Assembly: GCA_001803165.1 (NCBI GenBank)
Contig: MHAZ01000007.1
Location: 1 to 64,000, forward strand
Direction of reading: 5' to 3'
Origin: Stygiobacter sp. RIFOXYC2_FULL_38_25
Lineage (GTDB): Bacteria; Bacteroidota; Ignavibacteria; Ignavibacteriales; Melioribacteraceae
DNA length: 64,000 nt
This document shows, piece after piece, positions 9,159 to 18,060 of this stretch (its first letter is position 1; every line of letters begins with the position of its first letter). Below the pieces are notes generated by a model. That model did not search any database and was not told where the DNA came from. It saw only the letters and a program-made list of their open reading frames with translations. The position numbers were made by a program, and so were the translations under genes.

Positions 9159-11978
9159 ATGAGTAAATTTTCTTCGAAAAAGTTTGTAATTATAGATGCA
9201 ATGGCTCTGGCATACAAAGGCTACTACGCTTTTATTTCTCGTCCGTTAACAAATTCCAAAGGCGAGCCTACTTCCGCAGTGTTCGGATTTATCAACCAAT
9301 TGTTCAAAATAATTGAAGACACTAAGCCGGACTACATTGCTGTAGCGTTCGATTCCAAAGAAAAAACTTTTAGGCATGAACGCTATGAATACTATAAATC
9401 CTCACGCCAGGCTATGCCGGAAGATATGATTCCTCAGATCCACAGAATTAAAGAAGTAATAGATGCGTTTAACATTCCAATTTATATTCTGCCCGGTTAT
9501 GAAGCCGACGACTTGATTGGCACCGCCGTCACCGAAGCCGCTAAACTTGGTTTTGACTGCTACGCCATCACTCCTGATAAAGACTATATCCAGCTTGTTG
9601 CGGAGAACGTTCGTGTTGTTAAGCCGGGTAAATCCACTGAAGAAATTGTAATACTCGATGAAGATAAAGTCCGCGAGGAAATGGGCTTTGAGCCGAAGCA
9701 GATGATTGATTATTTAGCGCTCGTCGGCGATTCCAGCGATGATATTCCGGGCGTTGCCGGCATTGGTCCAAAAACTGCTGTCCCTCTTATTCAAGAATAC
9801 AAATCGTTGGAAAACATTTACAAGAATATTGACAAAATTGAAAAGCAAAGCATTAAGAATAAACTTATCGAAAACAAAGAGAATGCTTTCCTTTCCAAAG
9901 AACTTGCTACTATTAAAATTGATACGCCTTTCCACATGAATTTTGAGGAAGCAATTTTTGAGAAACCAAACTTTGATAAGCTCATTGCATTGTTCGCAGA
10001 ACTGGATTTCAAATCATTCCCGGCAAAGCTAAAAAAGATTTTTGTAGAGACAGTTCCTACCGCGACAGAGAAAAAAGTAGCAGAAGTAAAACCAAAAGAA
10101 AAAGAAGAAAACGCAGAGGCAGTTCCGGAAACTGTTGAAGTCTTCGATAAGACTAAAGTAAAGTACAAACTGATTATTACTTCAAAAGAAGCAAAAGAAT
10201 TAGCTAAGAAACTTTCCGAAGCTGAGTTATTTGTTTTCGATACTGAAACCGACGGATTAGACACATTCAACATTAAGCTTGCCGGATGCGCATTTGCTCT
10301 TAAACCGAAAGAAGCTTTCTTTGTCGCAACTGATCCTTCTCGCGAATCCTCTTCCCTTTTCACAACCGATCTTTCAGACAGAATTCCTGTTGATGAGTTT
10401 TGTAAAATTTTCAAACCGATTTTTGAAAGTAAGAGAAGCAAAAAAGTTTGCCAGAACGGGAAATATGATATTGCTGTTCTACGTACTTACGGAATTAAAG
10501 TGGAGAATTTCTACTTTGATACGATGCTTGCAAGTTATGTTATTGACCCGGATCAGAAACATGGAATGGATGATCTTTCGCAAAAGTATCTTGGCTATAA
10601 GCCAATTCCTTTAATTGATTTGATTGGCTCGAAGAAAACTCCGGATAGAATTTTTGAAGTTGAACCTGAGCGTCTCGCTGATTATTCCGCTGAAGATGCA
10701 GATATTACCTTTCGTCTATACGAACTTTTGAACAAGGAATTAAAGAAAGCCGGACTGGAAAAATTAGCTTACGAAGTAGAGTTCCCTCTTGTAAAAGTAT
10801 TGGAAGATATGGAACGTGAAGGAATCCGCATTGATAAGAATGCTCTGAATGCTTTCAGCAATGATCTGCAGATTTTACTTGATAACTACACTCGTGAAAT
10901 TTATAAACACGCCGGCGAGGAGTTTAACATAAACAGCACCCAGCAATTGCAGAGAATTCTTTTTGATAAGCTGCAACTTCCGCCGACAACAAAAACAAAA
11001 ACCGGTTTTTCTACTGATGCAAGATCGCTGGAAATGCTACAAGGAACGCATGAAATTATTGATATCATTTCTAATTACCGGCAAGTTGCGAAGCTCAAAT
11101 CCACTTACGCTGATTCACTTCCAACTTTGATCAAACCTCAAACCGGAAGGATTCATACATCGTATAATCAATCTCTCGTTTCTACCGGCAGGCTATCCAG
11201 CAACGATCCGAACTTGCAGAATATTCCAATCCGCACAGAGCTTGGTAAAGAAATCCGCAAAGCATTTGTCCCGCGAGATAAAAGCCATGTAATCCTTTCT
11301 GCGGATTACAGCCAGATAGAACTGCGCATAATGGCAAGCATTTGCAGTGATGAAACTTTAGTCGCGGCTTTCAAGAATAATGAAGACATTCATAGAAGAA
11401 CCGCTGCGCTTGTCTTTCGTGTAGATCCGCAAGAAGTAACACAAGATATGCGGCGCAAAGCAAAGGAAGTAAATTTTGGAATTCTTTACGGACTCGGTCC
11501 TTTTGGTTTGAAGACTCGTTTAGGAATAACTCAGCAGCACGCTAAAGAAATAATTGATAACTATTTCAACTCGTTTAAGAATGTTAAACTTTTTATGGAA
11601 GAATCTGTAAAGAGCGCGCAGAAGAAAGGTTACTCAGAAACTCTACTGGGCAGAAGAAGATTCTTGAAGAACATAAACAGCAGCAATAGGATTATGCGCC
11701 AATTTGAGGAACGTGTTGCAGTTAATATGCCAATACAAGGTACAGCGGCGGATATGATTAAACTCGCGATGATAAAAATTCATGATGCACTTACGAAAAA
11801 GAAATTTAGCTCCAAGATGGTTTTGCAAGTTCATGATGAATTGGTTTTTGATGCACACAAAGATGAGATTGATGATTTGCAGCAGCTTGTAAAAGAATTA
11901 ATGGAAGGCGCACTTCCGCTTCAAGTACCGATTATTGTTGAAACCGGAATAGGCGATAATTGGCTTGATGCGCATTAA
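9159..11978 (+). CDS. polA: DNA polymerase I
   Basis: Repair and Okazaki-fragment polymerase, 939 aa with all three domains. The 5'-3' exonuclease domain (1-295) has VIIDAMALAYKGY and the D-rich sites GYEADDLIGT and GDSSDDIPGVAGIGPKTA. A charged linker (about 300-330) is rich in Lys and Glu. The 3'-5' proofreading domain keeps its acidic residues: DTE at 361-363 and Tyr509/Asp513 in ADYSAED. In the polymerase domain, motif A is DYSQIELR (716-723), the O-helix runs RRKAKEVNFGILYG from 765, and motif C is VHDE (891-894). AAGGAAG sits 3-9 nt before the ATG, a clear Shine-Dalgarno. A REP-like palindrome follows the stop. Confidence 0.97.
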   Translation: MSKFSSKKFVIIDAMALAYKGYYAFISRPLTNSKGEPTSAVFGFINQLFKIIEDTKPDYIAVAFDSKEKTFRHERYEYYKSSRQAMPEDMIPQIHRIKEVIDAFNIPIYILPGYEADDLIGTAVTEAAKLGFDCYAITPDKDYIQLVAENVRVVKPGKSTEEIVILDEDKVREEMGFEPKQMIDYLALVGDSSDDIPGVAGIGPKTAVPLIQEYKSLENIYKNIDKIEKQSIKNKLIENKENAFLSKELATIKIDTPFHMNFEEAIFEKPNFDKLIALFAELDFKSFPAKLKKIFVETVPTATEKKVAEVKPKEKEENAEAVPETVEVFDKTKVKYKLIITSKEAKELAKKLSEAELFVFDTETDGLDTFNIKLAGCAFALKPKEAFFVATDPSRESSSLFTTDLSDRIPVDEFCKIFKPIFESKRSKKVCQNGKYDIAVLRTYGIKVENFYFDTMLASYVIDPDQKHGMDDLSQKYLGYKPIPLIDLIGSKKTPDRIFEVEPERLADYSAEDADITFRLYELLNKELKKAGLEKLAYEVEFPLVKVLEDMEREGIRIDKNALNAFSNDLQILLDNYTREIYKHAGEEFNINSTQQLQRILFDKLQLPPTTKTKTGFSTDARSLEMLQGTHEIIDIISNYRQVAKLKSTYADSLPTLIKPQTGRIHTSYNQSLVSTGRLSSNDPNLQNIPIRTELGKEIRKAFVPRDKSHVILSADYSQIELRIMASICSDETLVAAFKNNEDIHRRTAALVFRVDPQEVTQDMRRKAKEVNFGILYGLGPFGLKTRLGITQQHAKEIIDNYFNSFKNVKLFMEESVKSAQKKGYSETLLGRRRFLKNINSSNRIMRQFEERVAVNMPIQGTAADMIKLAMIKIHDALTKKKFSSKMVLQVHDELVFDAHKDEIDDLQQLVKELMEGALPLQVPIIVETGIGDNWLDAH

Positions 11979-11983
11979 TGTTT

Positions 11984-12013
11984 TGTAGGGACTTGCCACA
12001 GCAAGTCTCCACA
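11984..12013. repeat. REP-like palindrome between polA and the transposase gene
   Basis: A 30-bp imperfect palindrome: 13-bp arms (GGACTTGC core) around CACA, 11 of 13 positions paired. It begins TGTAGGGAC and ends GTCTCCACA, the same end pattern as the palindrome inside the adjacent transposase gene. It lies 6 bp after the polA stop and 2 bp beyond the transposase stop, between two convergent genes. It could be a REP/BIME-type element acted on by the adjacent transposase and may also help terminate transcription. Confidence 0.7.
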
Positions 12014-12014
12014 T

Positions 12015-12539
12015 TTACAAATCATAAATATTTTCCGGATGGTTTTTCTCAAATTCCCACTTTAACGGATTCTGTTCAACGTACTTTTGGATATTATGCA
12101 ATTCCTTTTCGTTACGAATTATGCGGTCATAGAAACGCGGTTGCCAAGAAAAATTGTTGTAGCCGTTTTCGCGTATTTTTTTTGTAACGGCAGATTTGAA
12201 AGAACCAATAATGTCAGAAAGGGTTATGGTTTTATGTTGTAAAGACGAGGCATGCCTCGTCTCTACAGTTTTGTTAATTATGATTATTCCATGAACGTGA
12301 TTTGGCATAACAACATAGGAATCTAATTCGACCATCTTAAAATGCTTCGGAATCTCATTCCAATACTCATCAACAGCCCTCCCCAACTCATTCAACACCA
12401 TTTTTCCATTTGCAACAATTCCAAAATATTCAACGTGATTTTTTGAATTGATAGTAACATAATAATACCAAGGATTTGAGTAATCCCATTCTTTCAAGCG
12501 TGCTGAATCAACACGGAATGTTTCTTTAAATTTTGCCAT
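12015..12539 (-). CDS. REP-associated tyrosine transposase (Y1_Tnp family)
   Basis: IS200-related single-domain transposase of the TnpA-REP type, 174 aa. The metal-binding HUH motif is PNHVHG (79-84, His81 and His83) and the catalytic Tyr is most likely Tyr137 in SWQPRFYDRIIR. The C-terminus ILRNEKEL-like segment and YVEQNPLKW match the family. Residues 91-101 (TVETRHASSLQ) are encoded by a 30-bp palindrome that keeps the frame and sits between the HUH strand and the following helix. No terminal inverted repeats or target duplication of a full insertion sequence were found. In known relatives these proteins move REP palindromes rather than themselves. Confidence 0.88.
   Translation of the reverse strand: MAKFKETFRVDSARLKEWDYSNPWYYYVTINSKNHVEYFGIVANGKMVLNELGRAVDEYWNEIPKHFKMVELDSYVVMPNHVHGIIIINKTVETRHASSLQHKTITLSDIIGSFKSAVTKKIRENGYNNFSWQPRFYDRIIRNEKELHNIQKYVEQNPLKWEFEKNHPENIYDL
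12238..12267. repeat. REP-like palindrome inserted in frame within the transposase gene
   Basis: A 30-bp near-perfect palindrome with core GACGAGGCATGCCTCGTC and ends TGTA/TACA; 14 of 15 positions pair. It shares its end pattern with the copy at 11984. It is 10 codons long and leaves the transposase frame open, coding for VETRHASSLQ. Confidence 0.85.
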
Positions 12540-12549
12540 AAAATAAAAA

Positions 12550-12574
12550 AGTCATGCTCAAAAATGGCATGACT
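12550..12574 (-). terminator. intrinsic terminator after the isomerase gene
   Basis: On the minus strand AGTCATGC pairs with GCATGACT around a 9-nt loop and is followed directly by a run of T. It lies 21 bp after the isomerase stop codon, closing the fni-to-isomerase unit, and separates it from the transposase gene. Confidence 0.8.
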
Positions 12575-12594
12575 TCAGAATTTGTTATTCTAAC

Positions 12595-13626
12595 TTATGC
12601 TAAACGCTCTTTCAGATAGTTAATGTTCCCAATTGCTGTAGGACTAAATCCTCGAAGAAGTGCGTAATAGTAAGTCATCCAATCCCCAAGATAAATCATA
12701 TCAACTAAGCGGAGCTTTGCATTTTTCTCTTTGCTCTGAACGTTAATTACATCGGCGCCAGATTTTTTAATAATCTCGGTTGTAATTTCAAATCGTTTTT
12801 TCACTTGCGGATGATACTCTTCATCCAAAATGTTGATGAGTTTGAAATTCATTGTAGGTTTATAACCTTCCCAGCCCATTATTTCATTGTGATCCAATTC
12901 AGGGTAGCAATTTGAGAACGCATGATGCTTGGCGTTTTCGTTGAACTGTCCTCTGAATCTCGTACCAACAACGGAAGTATAATCGCTTACGGAATATATT
13001 AGCGGAACAAATCCCAAAAGTGCTTCAGCCATACTAATCGCTTCATTGTTTGTAGCTGCGTACTCTTCACCTTTGTTCTTTAACAAAGCAACTACCTCTT
13101 TTACATTTTCGTTTTGATCCGGCACAAGTCTTAGTGTGTTAAGAATATTTACCAACGAGAAGAAGTTGACCCACAAAGCGTACCTTGGCTGAAAACCTTT
13201 CTTTAGAATGCCAAATGGAATTTTATTTTGCCTTGAAATCTCTTCAACTTTACCGCCGGTTGTAACACAAATAATTTGACATTTCTTAGCAATGGCATCA
13301 TTTAAAGCAGAAAGAGTTTCTTCCGTGTTGCCGGAATAAGATGAAGCGATTACTAGAGTTTCTTCATTCGCGTAAAGCGGCAGTTCATAATTACGGTTTA
13401 CTTGGTAAGGATATTTTAATTCTGTTCTGAAAAAGATTTGCAGCAGTTCTCCGCCAATAGCAGAACCGCCCAAACCGGTTACAATGATATTCTTAATTTT
13501 CTTTGTGTCAATTGATGATAAATCGAATTTGATATTCCAAGCATATTCTACTTGTGAGTAGGAATTTTTTAATACGGTAAATTGATCTTCCGGATCAAGT
13601 TTTGCAATAAGTTCTTTAATCTCCAT
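12595..13626 (-). CDS. bifunctional phosphoglucose/phosphomannose isomerase
   Basis: SIS-domain sugar-phosphate isomerase interconverting glucose-6-P or mannose-6-P with fructose-6-P, of the short family first described in archaea. The 343-aa product has two SIS halves. GLGGSAIGGE (51-60) and SSYSGNTEETL (95-105) form the phosphate site; RFRGQFNENAKHHAF (223-237) and PELDHNEIMGWE (242-253) are the signature catalytic segments. It lies 8 bp after ptsI and is the last gene before a terminator. Its position behind the PTS carriers links it to sugar-phosphate metabolism, although no sugar-specific PTS permease is present here. Confidence 0.92.
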   Translation of the reverse strand: MEIKELIAKLDPEDQFTVLKNSYSQVEYAWNIKFDLSSIDTKKIKNIIVTGLGGSAIGGELLQIFFRTELKYPYQVNRNYELPLYANEETLVIASSYSGNTEETLSALNDAIAKKCQIICVTTGGKVEEISRQNKIPFGILKKGFQPRYALWVNFFSLVNILNTLRLVPDQNENVKEVVALLKNKGEEYAATNNEAISMAEALLGFVPLIYSVSDYTSVVGTRFRGQFNENAKHHAFSNCYPELDHNEIMGWEGYKPTMNFKLINILDEEYHPQVKKRFEITTEIIKKSGADVINVQSKEKNAKLRLVDMIYLGDWMTYYYALLRGFSPTAIGNINYLKERLA

Positions 13627-13634
13627 TTTTTCTC

Positions 13635-15386
13635 TCAGTAAAGGTTTTTAATTTGATCTTGCATTTTCCTATTATAAAACGCGTGCATCTCAGCGTTGAT
13701 TTCTTTTTCTGTTTTGAGCTTCAAACATTTTTCGCCAAGCTCTTTTGTCTCATCATATGAAATACTTCGTATTACCTTTTTAATATGAGGTAAAATCGAA
13801 GCAGATGCGCTTAAGGATTCTAATCCCAGTCCGACTAACAACGGAACAGCAAATGGATCAGCGCCCATTTCCCCGCACAAACTAACTCGCTTGCCGACTT
13901 TTTTGCCTTCGGTAATAACGTGGTGAATAAATCTAACAATCGCCGGGTGAAACTCTTGGTATAATTTTGAAACAATTTCATTACCGCGATCTACTGCAAG
14001 TGTATATTGGATTAAATCGTTTGTCCCGATGCTTAAGAAATCGGATTCCTCTGCAAACTCTTTTGCCATTGCAGCAGCAGATGGAATTTCAATCATCAAA
14101 CCAACTTGCATGTGTTTATCAAACTGCTTCCCTTCTTTATGAAGTTCCTTTTTGCATTCGTCTATCAGTTTGTGTGTCTCTCGCACTTCTTCCAGAGAAG
14201 TTACCATTGGAATCATTAATCGAACATTCTTGTGCGAGCTTGCCCGTAAAATTGCACGAATCTGTGTTTTAAATAAATCCGTACTATCTAAAAGAAGCCT
14301 AATACCACGCCAGCCTAAAAATGGATTTGGTTCCTTCAAGTCAACAGGCAAAACCTTGTCGCCGCCAATATCAAACGTGCGTATTGTTACATAATTGGGA
14401 TAGACTTTATCAGCTATTTCTTTATAAGCTAAAAATTGTTCTTCCTCATCCGGGAATGCTTCGGACTGTTGAAACAACTGTTCTGTTCTAACTAATCCAA
14501 TTCCTTGCGCACAATTGTGAACTAAATATTCTAATTCTTCAGTGAGATCAAGATTAGCTTCGAGCTGGATTATTCTTCCGTCTCTTGTCTCAGCCGGAAG
14601 GTCTTTCAATTTGTTTAGTTCTTCATCATAATTATGAAGTTTATCTATCTTCTTTAAATATTCTTTCAGATGTTTTTCATCCGGATTAATTACTACAACA
14701 CCTTTGTAGCCGTCAATTATTAGTTCATCATCTTCATGAATTTTGCTCATTGCATTGTGAAGACCAACTACCGCCGGAATGTTTAGCGACCTTGCGAGGA
14801 TAGCCGCGTGGGAAGTCAAGCCTCCGAAATCAGTTACATAACCTTTAACGTTAACACGCGAGAATAAAACAGTATCGGAAGGAGAAAGATTTGTAGTTAC
14901 CACAATAACATCGTTTGCTATTCTTGAACGCCATTTTTTCTTTTTTAAATTTCTGATGATTCTGTGTTTAATATCTTCAATATCATGCGAGCGCTCTTTC
15001 ATGTAAGCTTCATCTGCCAGACTCATCAAATGAGTGTACTTGGAGATTTCGCTATCAACTACGAACTCAGGCATTTTCATTTCATTTTGGATTCTTTTCT
15101 TCAACGTAGAAACGAGAATCGGATCATCGAGAATCATCATCTGAGCTTCAAAAATCGCCGCGCGTTTTTCACCAAGCTTATCAACTGCCAGAGAAAATAT
15201 TTTCTTCAATTCCTTCTTGGATTGCTCAAGCGCTACTTCAAGATTATTCAGAGCCTCATCAATATCTGTAATTGCCTCGTTCGAGACTTCCTCTTTCTCT
15301 TTAGCATAAATGTATGCTTTGGCAATTACAATTCCGGGCGCGGCAGCAATGCCTTTTATTACGGTATTGATTTCTCGCTCTTTCAT
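13635..15386 (-). CDS. ptsI: phosphoenolpyruvate-protein phosphotransferase (PTS enzyme I)
   Basis: Transfers phosphate from PEP to HPr. The product has about 583 residues from the ATG chosen here; a TTG 15 nt upstream is possible but would overlap ptsH. The phosphohistidine is His193 in GGLTSHAAI, the PEP-binding domain has RTEQLF and the GGDK motif, and the catalytic Cys504 is in LCGEMGAD. All key residues are intact. ptsH is directly upstream and the gene is followed closely by the isomerase. No EIIB/EIIC is present in the window, so the pair may serve regulation or a distant EIIA. Confidence 0.95.
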   Translation of the reverse strand: MKEREINTVIKGIAAAPGIVIAKAYIYAKEKEEVSNEAITDIDEALNNLEVALEQSKKELKKIFSLAVDKLGEKRAAIFEAQMMILDDPILVSTLKKRIQNEMKMPEFVVDSEISKYTHLMSLADEAYMKERSHDIEDIKHRIIRNLKKKKWRSRIANDVIVVTTNLSPSDTVLFSRVNVKGYVTDFGGLTSHAAILARSLNIPAVVGLHNAMSKIHEDDELIIDGYKGVVVINPDEKHLKEYLKKIDKLHNYDEELNKLKDLPAETRDGRIIQLEANLDLTEELEYLVHNCAQGIGLVRTEQLFQQSEAFPDEEEQFLAYKEIADKVYPNYVTIRTFDIGGDKVLPVDLKEPNPFLGWRGIRLLLDSTDLFKTQIRAILRASSHKNVRLMIPMVTSLEEVRETHKLIDECKKELHKEGKQFDKHMQVGLMIEIPSAAAMAKEFAEESDFLSIGTNDLIQYTLAVDRGNEIVSKLYQEFHPAIVRFIHHVITEGKKVGKRVSLCGEMGADPFAVPLLVGLGLESLSASASILPHIKKVIRSISYDETKELGEKCLKLKTEKEINAEMHAFYNRKMQDQIKNLY

Positions 15387-15387
15387 T

Positions 15388-15654
15388 TTAGAGTTCGTCA
15401 AATCCTCTGTTGAAGTAATCCGCTATTTCATTTGCCGCTTCTTCTTCATCTTCACCATCAAACGATAGAACAATTTGGCTTCCTTTTTCTGCGGCTAAAG
15501 TCATAACGCCAATAATACTTTTCCCGTTTATGTGAAGTCCATCTTTGTTCAAAAAGAATTCGCTTTTGAATTTTGAAGCAAGTTTCACAATTGTTGCCGC
15601 CGGACGAGTATGAAGACCGGCATTGTTTATAATAGTAACAGTAATTTCTTTCAT
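15388..15654 (-). CDS. ptsH: HPr phosphocarrier protein
   Basis: Small PTS phosphocarrier, 88 aa. The active-site His15 is in GLHTRPAA and the regulatory Ser46 in NGKSIIGVMTL is conserved. It can therefore accept phosphate from enzyme I and in principle be modified by an HPr kinase, which is not in this window. The 5' end overlaps the prenyl synthase stop by 4 nt, and ptsI begins 1 nt after its stop. The link of ptsH to isoprenoid genes is positional; no functional coupling is known to me. Confidence 0.95.
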   Translation of the reverse strand: MKEITVTIINNAGLHTRPAATIVKLASKFKSEFFLNKDGLHINGKSIIGVMTLAAEKGSQIVLSFDGEDEEEAANEIADYFNRGFDEL

Positions 15655-16643
15655 TTATTTCTATTGATTAAAGCGTTGGCAAGCCAAATCATTAATTGCT
15701 GCCCCTCTTTATTCCTAAGAGAGGTTACACTCTTGATTGCTAATTTAGTATAGTGTTCAATTTCCTTTTTTGCATCTTTTAAAATTCCAAGCCTAATGTA
15801 CAAATTTTTGTAATTCTCTATTTCACTTCTTTCAATTCCTTTTTGCTTAACCATTTTTTGGAGGATACCCATGTCCGTGCTTTTTGCTTTTTGAAGTGCG
15901 CGCAAGAACAAGTAGGTTTTCTTCCCTTCAATTAAATCGCTCCCGATTTTCTTCCCAAACTCTTGTTCGTCACCAATTATGTCTAACAAATCATCTTGTA
16001 TTTGAAAAGCCATCCCAAGATTTTTTCCATAGCTGGATAACGCGTTGATTTCCTTTTTGGTACAACCGGCTAATTGACCGCCAAGAATACAGCACATTTC
16101 TGCAAGCGCCGCAGTCTTCTTGTATATCATTACTTTATACTCAGCAAGAGAAACTTTGTCTCTAACTTCGAAATCTTTATCAAGACTTTGCCCTTCGCAG
16201 ACCTCTATGATTCCGTGCGTAAAAGTGGAAACAACCTGGCTTACGTTTTTCTTGCTGTCTTTAAGAAGGCATTCATAAGCTAGAGCAATTAAGTTATCTC
16301 CGGCAAGAATAGCTGTATTCACATCATACTTTTTGTGCAGAGTAAGTCTTCCACGCCGTTTATCCGAATTATCCATGATATCATCATGAACGAGTGTAAA
16401 GTTGTGAAGAATCTCAACCGCTGCTGCAGCATTATAGTATTTTGCAAAACTTCCTCCAACAGATTTGGCAGAAACTAAAACTAAAAACGGACGAAGCCGT
16501 TTCCCTTTTCCTTCCAAGATATATGAGCAAGGTTCGTACAAAGATTTTGGTTTACGATTCTTAAGCAGTGAATTTAGAATTACATCTACTTTTTGTATTT
16601 GGCTTTTGTAAACGCCGGAATATTTATGATCGTCAAATTTCAA
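15651..16643 (-). CDS. polyprenyl synthetase (geranylgeranyl/farnesyl-type)
   Basis: Trans-isoprenyl diphosphate synthase that condenses IPP with allylic diphosphates. The 330-aa product has the family blocks GKGKRLRP (45-52), first aspartate-rich motif DDIMD (87-91) followed by RRGRLTLHKKY, and second motif DDLLD (217-221) with IIGDEQEFGKKIGSDL. Product length is not predictable with confidence from the residues before the first motif. The 5' end overlaps fni by 4 nt, so IPP isomerase and prenyl synthase are made together, which supports a role in quinone or carotenoid side chains or in undecaprenyl precursors. Confidence 0.92.
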   Translation of the reverse strand: MKFDDHKYSGVYKSQIQKVDVILNSLLKNRKPKSLYEPCSYILEGKGKRLRPFLVLVSAKSVGGSFAKYYNAAAAVEILHNFTLVHDDIMDNSDKRRGRLTLHKKYDVNTAILAGDNLIALAYECLLKDSKKNVSQVVSTFTHGIIEVCEGQSLDKDFEVRDKVSLAEYKVMIYKKTAALAEMCCILGGQLAGCTKKEINALSSYGKNLGMAFQIQDDLLDIIGDEQEFGKKIGSDLIEGKKTYLFLRALQKAKSTDMGILQKMVKQKGIERSEIENYKNLYIRLGILKDAKKEIEHYTKLAIKSVTSLRNKEGQQLMIWLANALINRNK

Positions 16644-17683
16644 ACTAATTCCTCTTTCCGCTTTAGACCATTTTTTGTTAACTGCTTAATGTTAGAGCAT
16701 CCGGTTAGATACATAATTTTTTTAACCGTCTCGAACCAATCACGTACTAACTCTACAACACCTTGCACATCGTTCTTCATTACTTCCTGAAGTAAAATTC
16801 TTGCTGAAGCTGTTATATCAGCTCCTAAAGCAAGTGCTTTGGCGGCATCAACACCATTGTTTATTCCGCCGGAAGCGATTAGCTTAAAATTGTATTTACT
16901 TTTTAACTCAGCAACTGTTCTAACACAATAAGAAGTCGGTAATCCCCATTCGCTAAAGTAATCATCAGTCTTCTTGTTACGCAGCAGTTCTACAGCAGCC
17001 CAGCTTGTTCCTCCGGCTCCGGAAACATCAATTCCATACACACCAATTTCTAATAAATGCTTTGCTGCTTTCTTACTAATGCCGGAGCCAACCTCTTTAC
17101 AAATGACCGGAATAGAAAGCTTCGGAATAACCTTCTCAAGTTTCTTCATGAAACCGGAAAAGTTTGGCTCTCCTTCCGGCTGCAATAATTCTTGCAGCGG
17201 ATTAATGTGTACAACCATTGCATCAGCTTCAACTAAATCCGTCATAAACTTAAAGTCATCTACAACTGTTTTTGATGAAGCAACTTGCGCGGCACCAATA
17301 TTACCAAGTATTGGAACCATCCCGGCATTTTTCCGGACTACTTCATAAGTAGAGTAAAGCTTATTATCCTCTAAAGCTTGCCTTTGAGAGCCAACACCAA
17401 TTGGAATGTTTAACTCCTTTGCCGCAATTGCTAACTTTTCATTAATTCGTTCAGCCTCCGTAGTTCCTCCGGTCATGCACGAAATTAAAAATGGAAAAGA
17501 TATTTCCTTCTTTAAGAACTTGGCGGTCAAATCAATCTTAGCGTAATTAACTTCCGTAATTGCAAAATGTTCGAAATCGTAATCATCAAATCCGTTTGAC
17601 TTTTTAAACGCGACTTTATCCGTCAAGCAGAGTTGAATATGTTCTTTTTTTCTTTCAGAAGTCTTTGAGCGAGCCATCATCAC
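16640..17683 (-). CDS. fni: type 2 isopentenyl-diphosphate delta-isomerase
   Basis: FMN- and NADPH-dependent isomerase of IPP and DMAPP. The 347-aa product has a TIM-barrel fold with RKKEHIQLCL (11-20), the active-site segment HINPLQELLQPEGE (159-172), KEVGSGIS (196-203) and the phosphate/flavin loop SGAGGTSW (221-228), then ASGGI. The order and length match the Fni family, not the Nudix type 1 enzyme. It is the first gene of a five-gene minus-strand unit; a 26-bp AT-rich direct repeat begins 6 bp upstream of its ATG. Confidence 0.95.
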   Translation of the reverse strand: MMMARSKTSERKKEHIQLCLTDKVAFKKSNGFDDYDFEHFAITEVNYAKIDLTAKFLKKEISFPFLISCMTGGTTEAERINEKLAIAAKELNIPIGVGSQRQALEDNKLYSTYEVVRKNAGMVPILGNIGAAQVASSKTVVDDFKFMTDLVEADAMVVHINPLQELLQPEGEPNFSGFMKKLEKVIPKLSIPVICKEVGSGISKKAAKHLLEIGVYGIDVSGAGGTSWAAVELLRNKKTDDYFSEWGLPTSYCVRTVAELKSKYNFKLIASGGINNGVDAAKALALGADITASARILLQEVMKNDVQGVVELVRDWFETVKKIMYLTGCSNIKQLTKNGLKRKEELV

Positions 17684-17688
17684 CTATA

Positions 17689-17714
17689 TTTCTAAAACCA
17701 AAATAAAAATTTTC
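17689..17714. repeat. direct repeat flanking the toxin-antitoxin cassette, left copy
   Basis: A 26-bp AT-rich sequence beginning TTTCTAAAACC and ending AAAAATTTTC. It matches the copy at 18439-18464 at 24 of 26 positions in the same orientation. The two copies bracket the toxin-antitoxin genes. Confidence 0.6.
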
Positions 17715-17801
17715 GGTGAGAGTTTCTTAAGAAGTTAAAAAACTGAAGATTCTATTTCTCTTAAAAATGAAAGAATGTATTGTGCATGATACCGGTGGGG
17801 A

Positions 17802-18059
17802 TTACTTCTTATATACTTCCTTTCTATGAGCAACTCTTAAGACGATAATACTCCTTTCATTTTCATTTATTTCATAAATTATTCTATACTCACCAATTCG
17901 TAAACGATAACCGTTTCTATTTTTCAGTTTTTTGGAGTTTTGTGGAAAAGGATTATTTGTCAGACCGCCTAGGAGCAACAATACCCGTTCTATTACTTCG
18001 ACGGGCAACGCAGCAATTTGCTTTTCAACTTTCTTGGGGATTAATACTACGAACGGCAT
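17802..18059 (-). CDS. RelE/ParE family toxin
   Basis: Small basic toxin of the RelE/ParE superfamily, 85 aa. It starts PFVVLIPKKVEKQIAALP and carries the C-terminal strands NGYRLRIGEYRIIYEINENERSIIVLRVAHRKEVYK, which are the family core. Arg and Lys residues near the C-terminus resemble the mRNA interferase site of RelE, but ParE-type gyrase poisoning cannot be excluded. It starts 1 nt after the stop of the antitoxin gene. The cassette stands alone between fni and an MFS gene and is bordered by direct repeats. Confidence 0.85.
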   Translation of the reverse strand: MPFVVLIPKKVEKQIAALPVEVIERVLLLLGGLTNNPFPQNSKKLKNRNGYRLRIGEYRIIYEINENERSIIVLRVAHRKEVYKK

Positions 18060-18060
18060 C

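Noticed and set aside
9818-10441. 207-codon minus-strand frame inside polA
   Set aside because: Antisense to the linker and exonuclease region of polA; Ser/Phe-rich shadow product.
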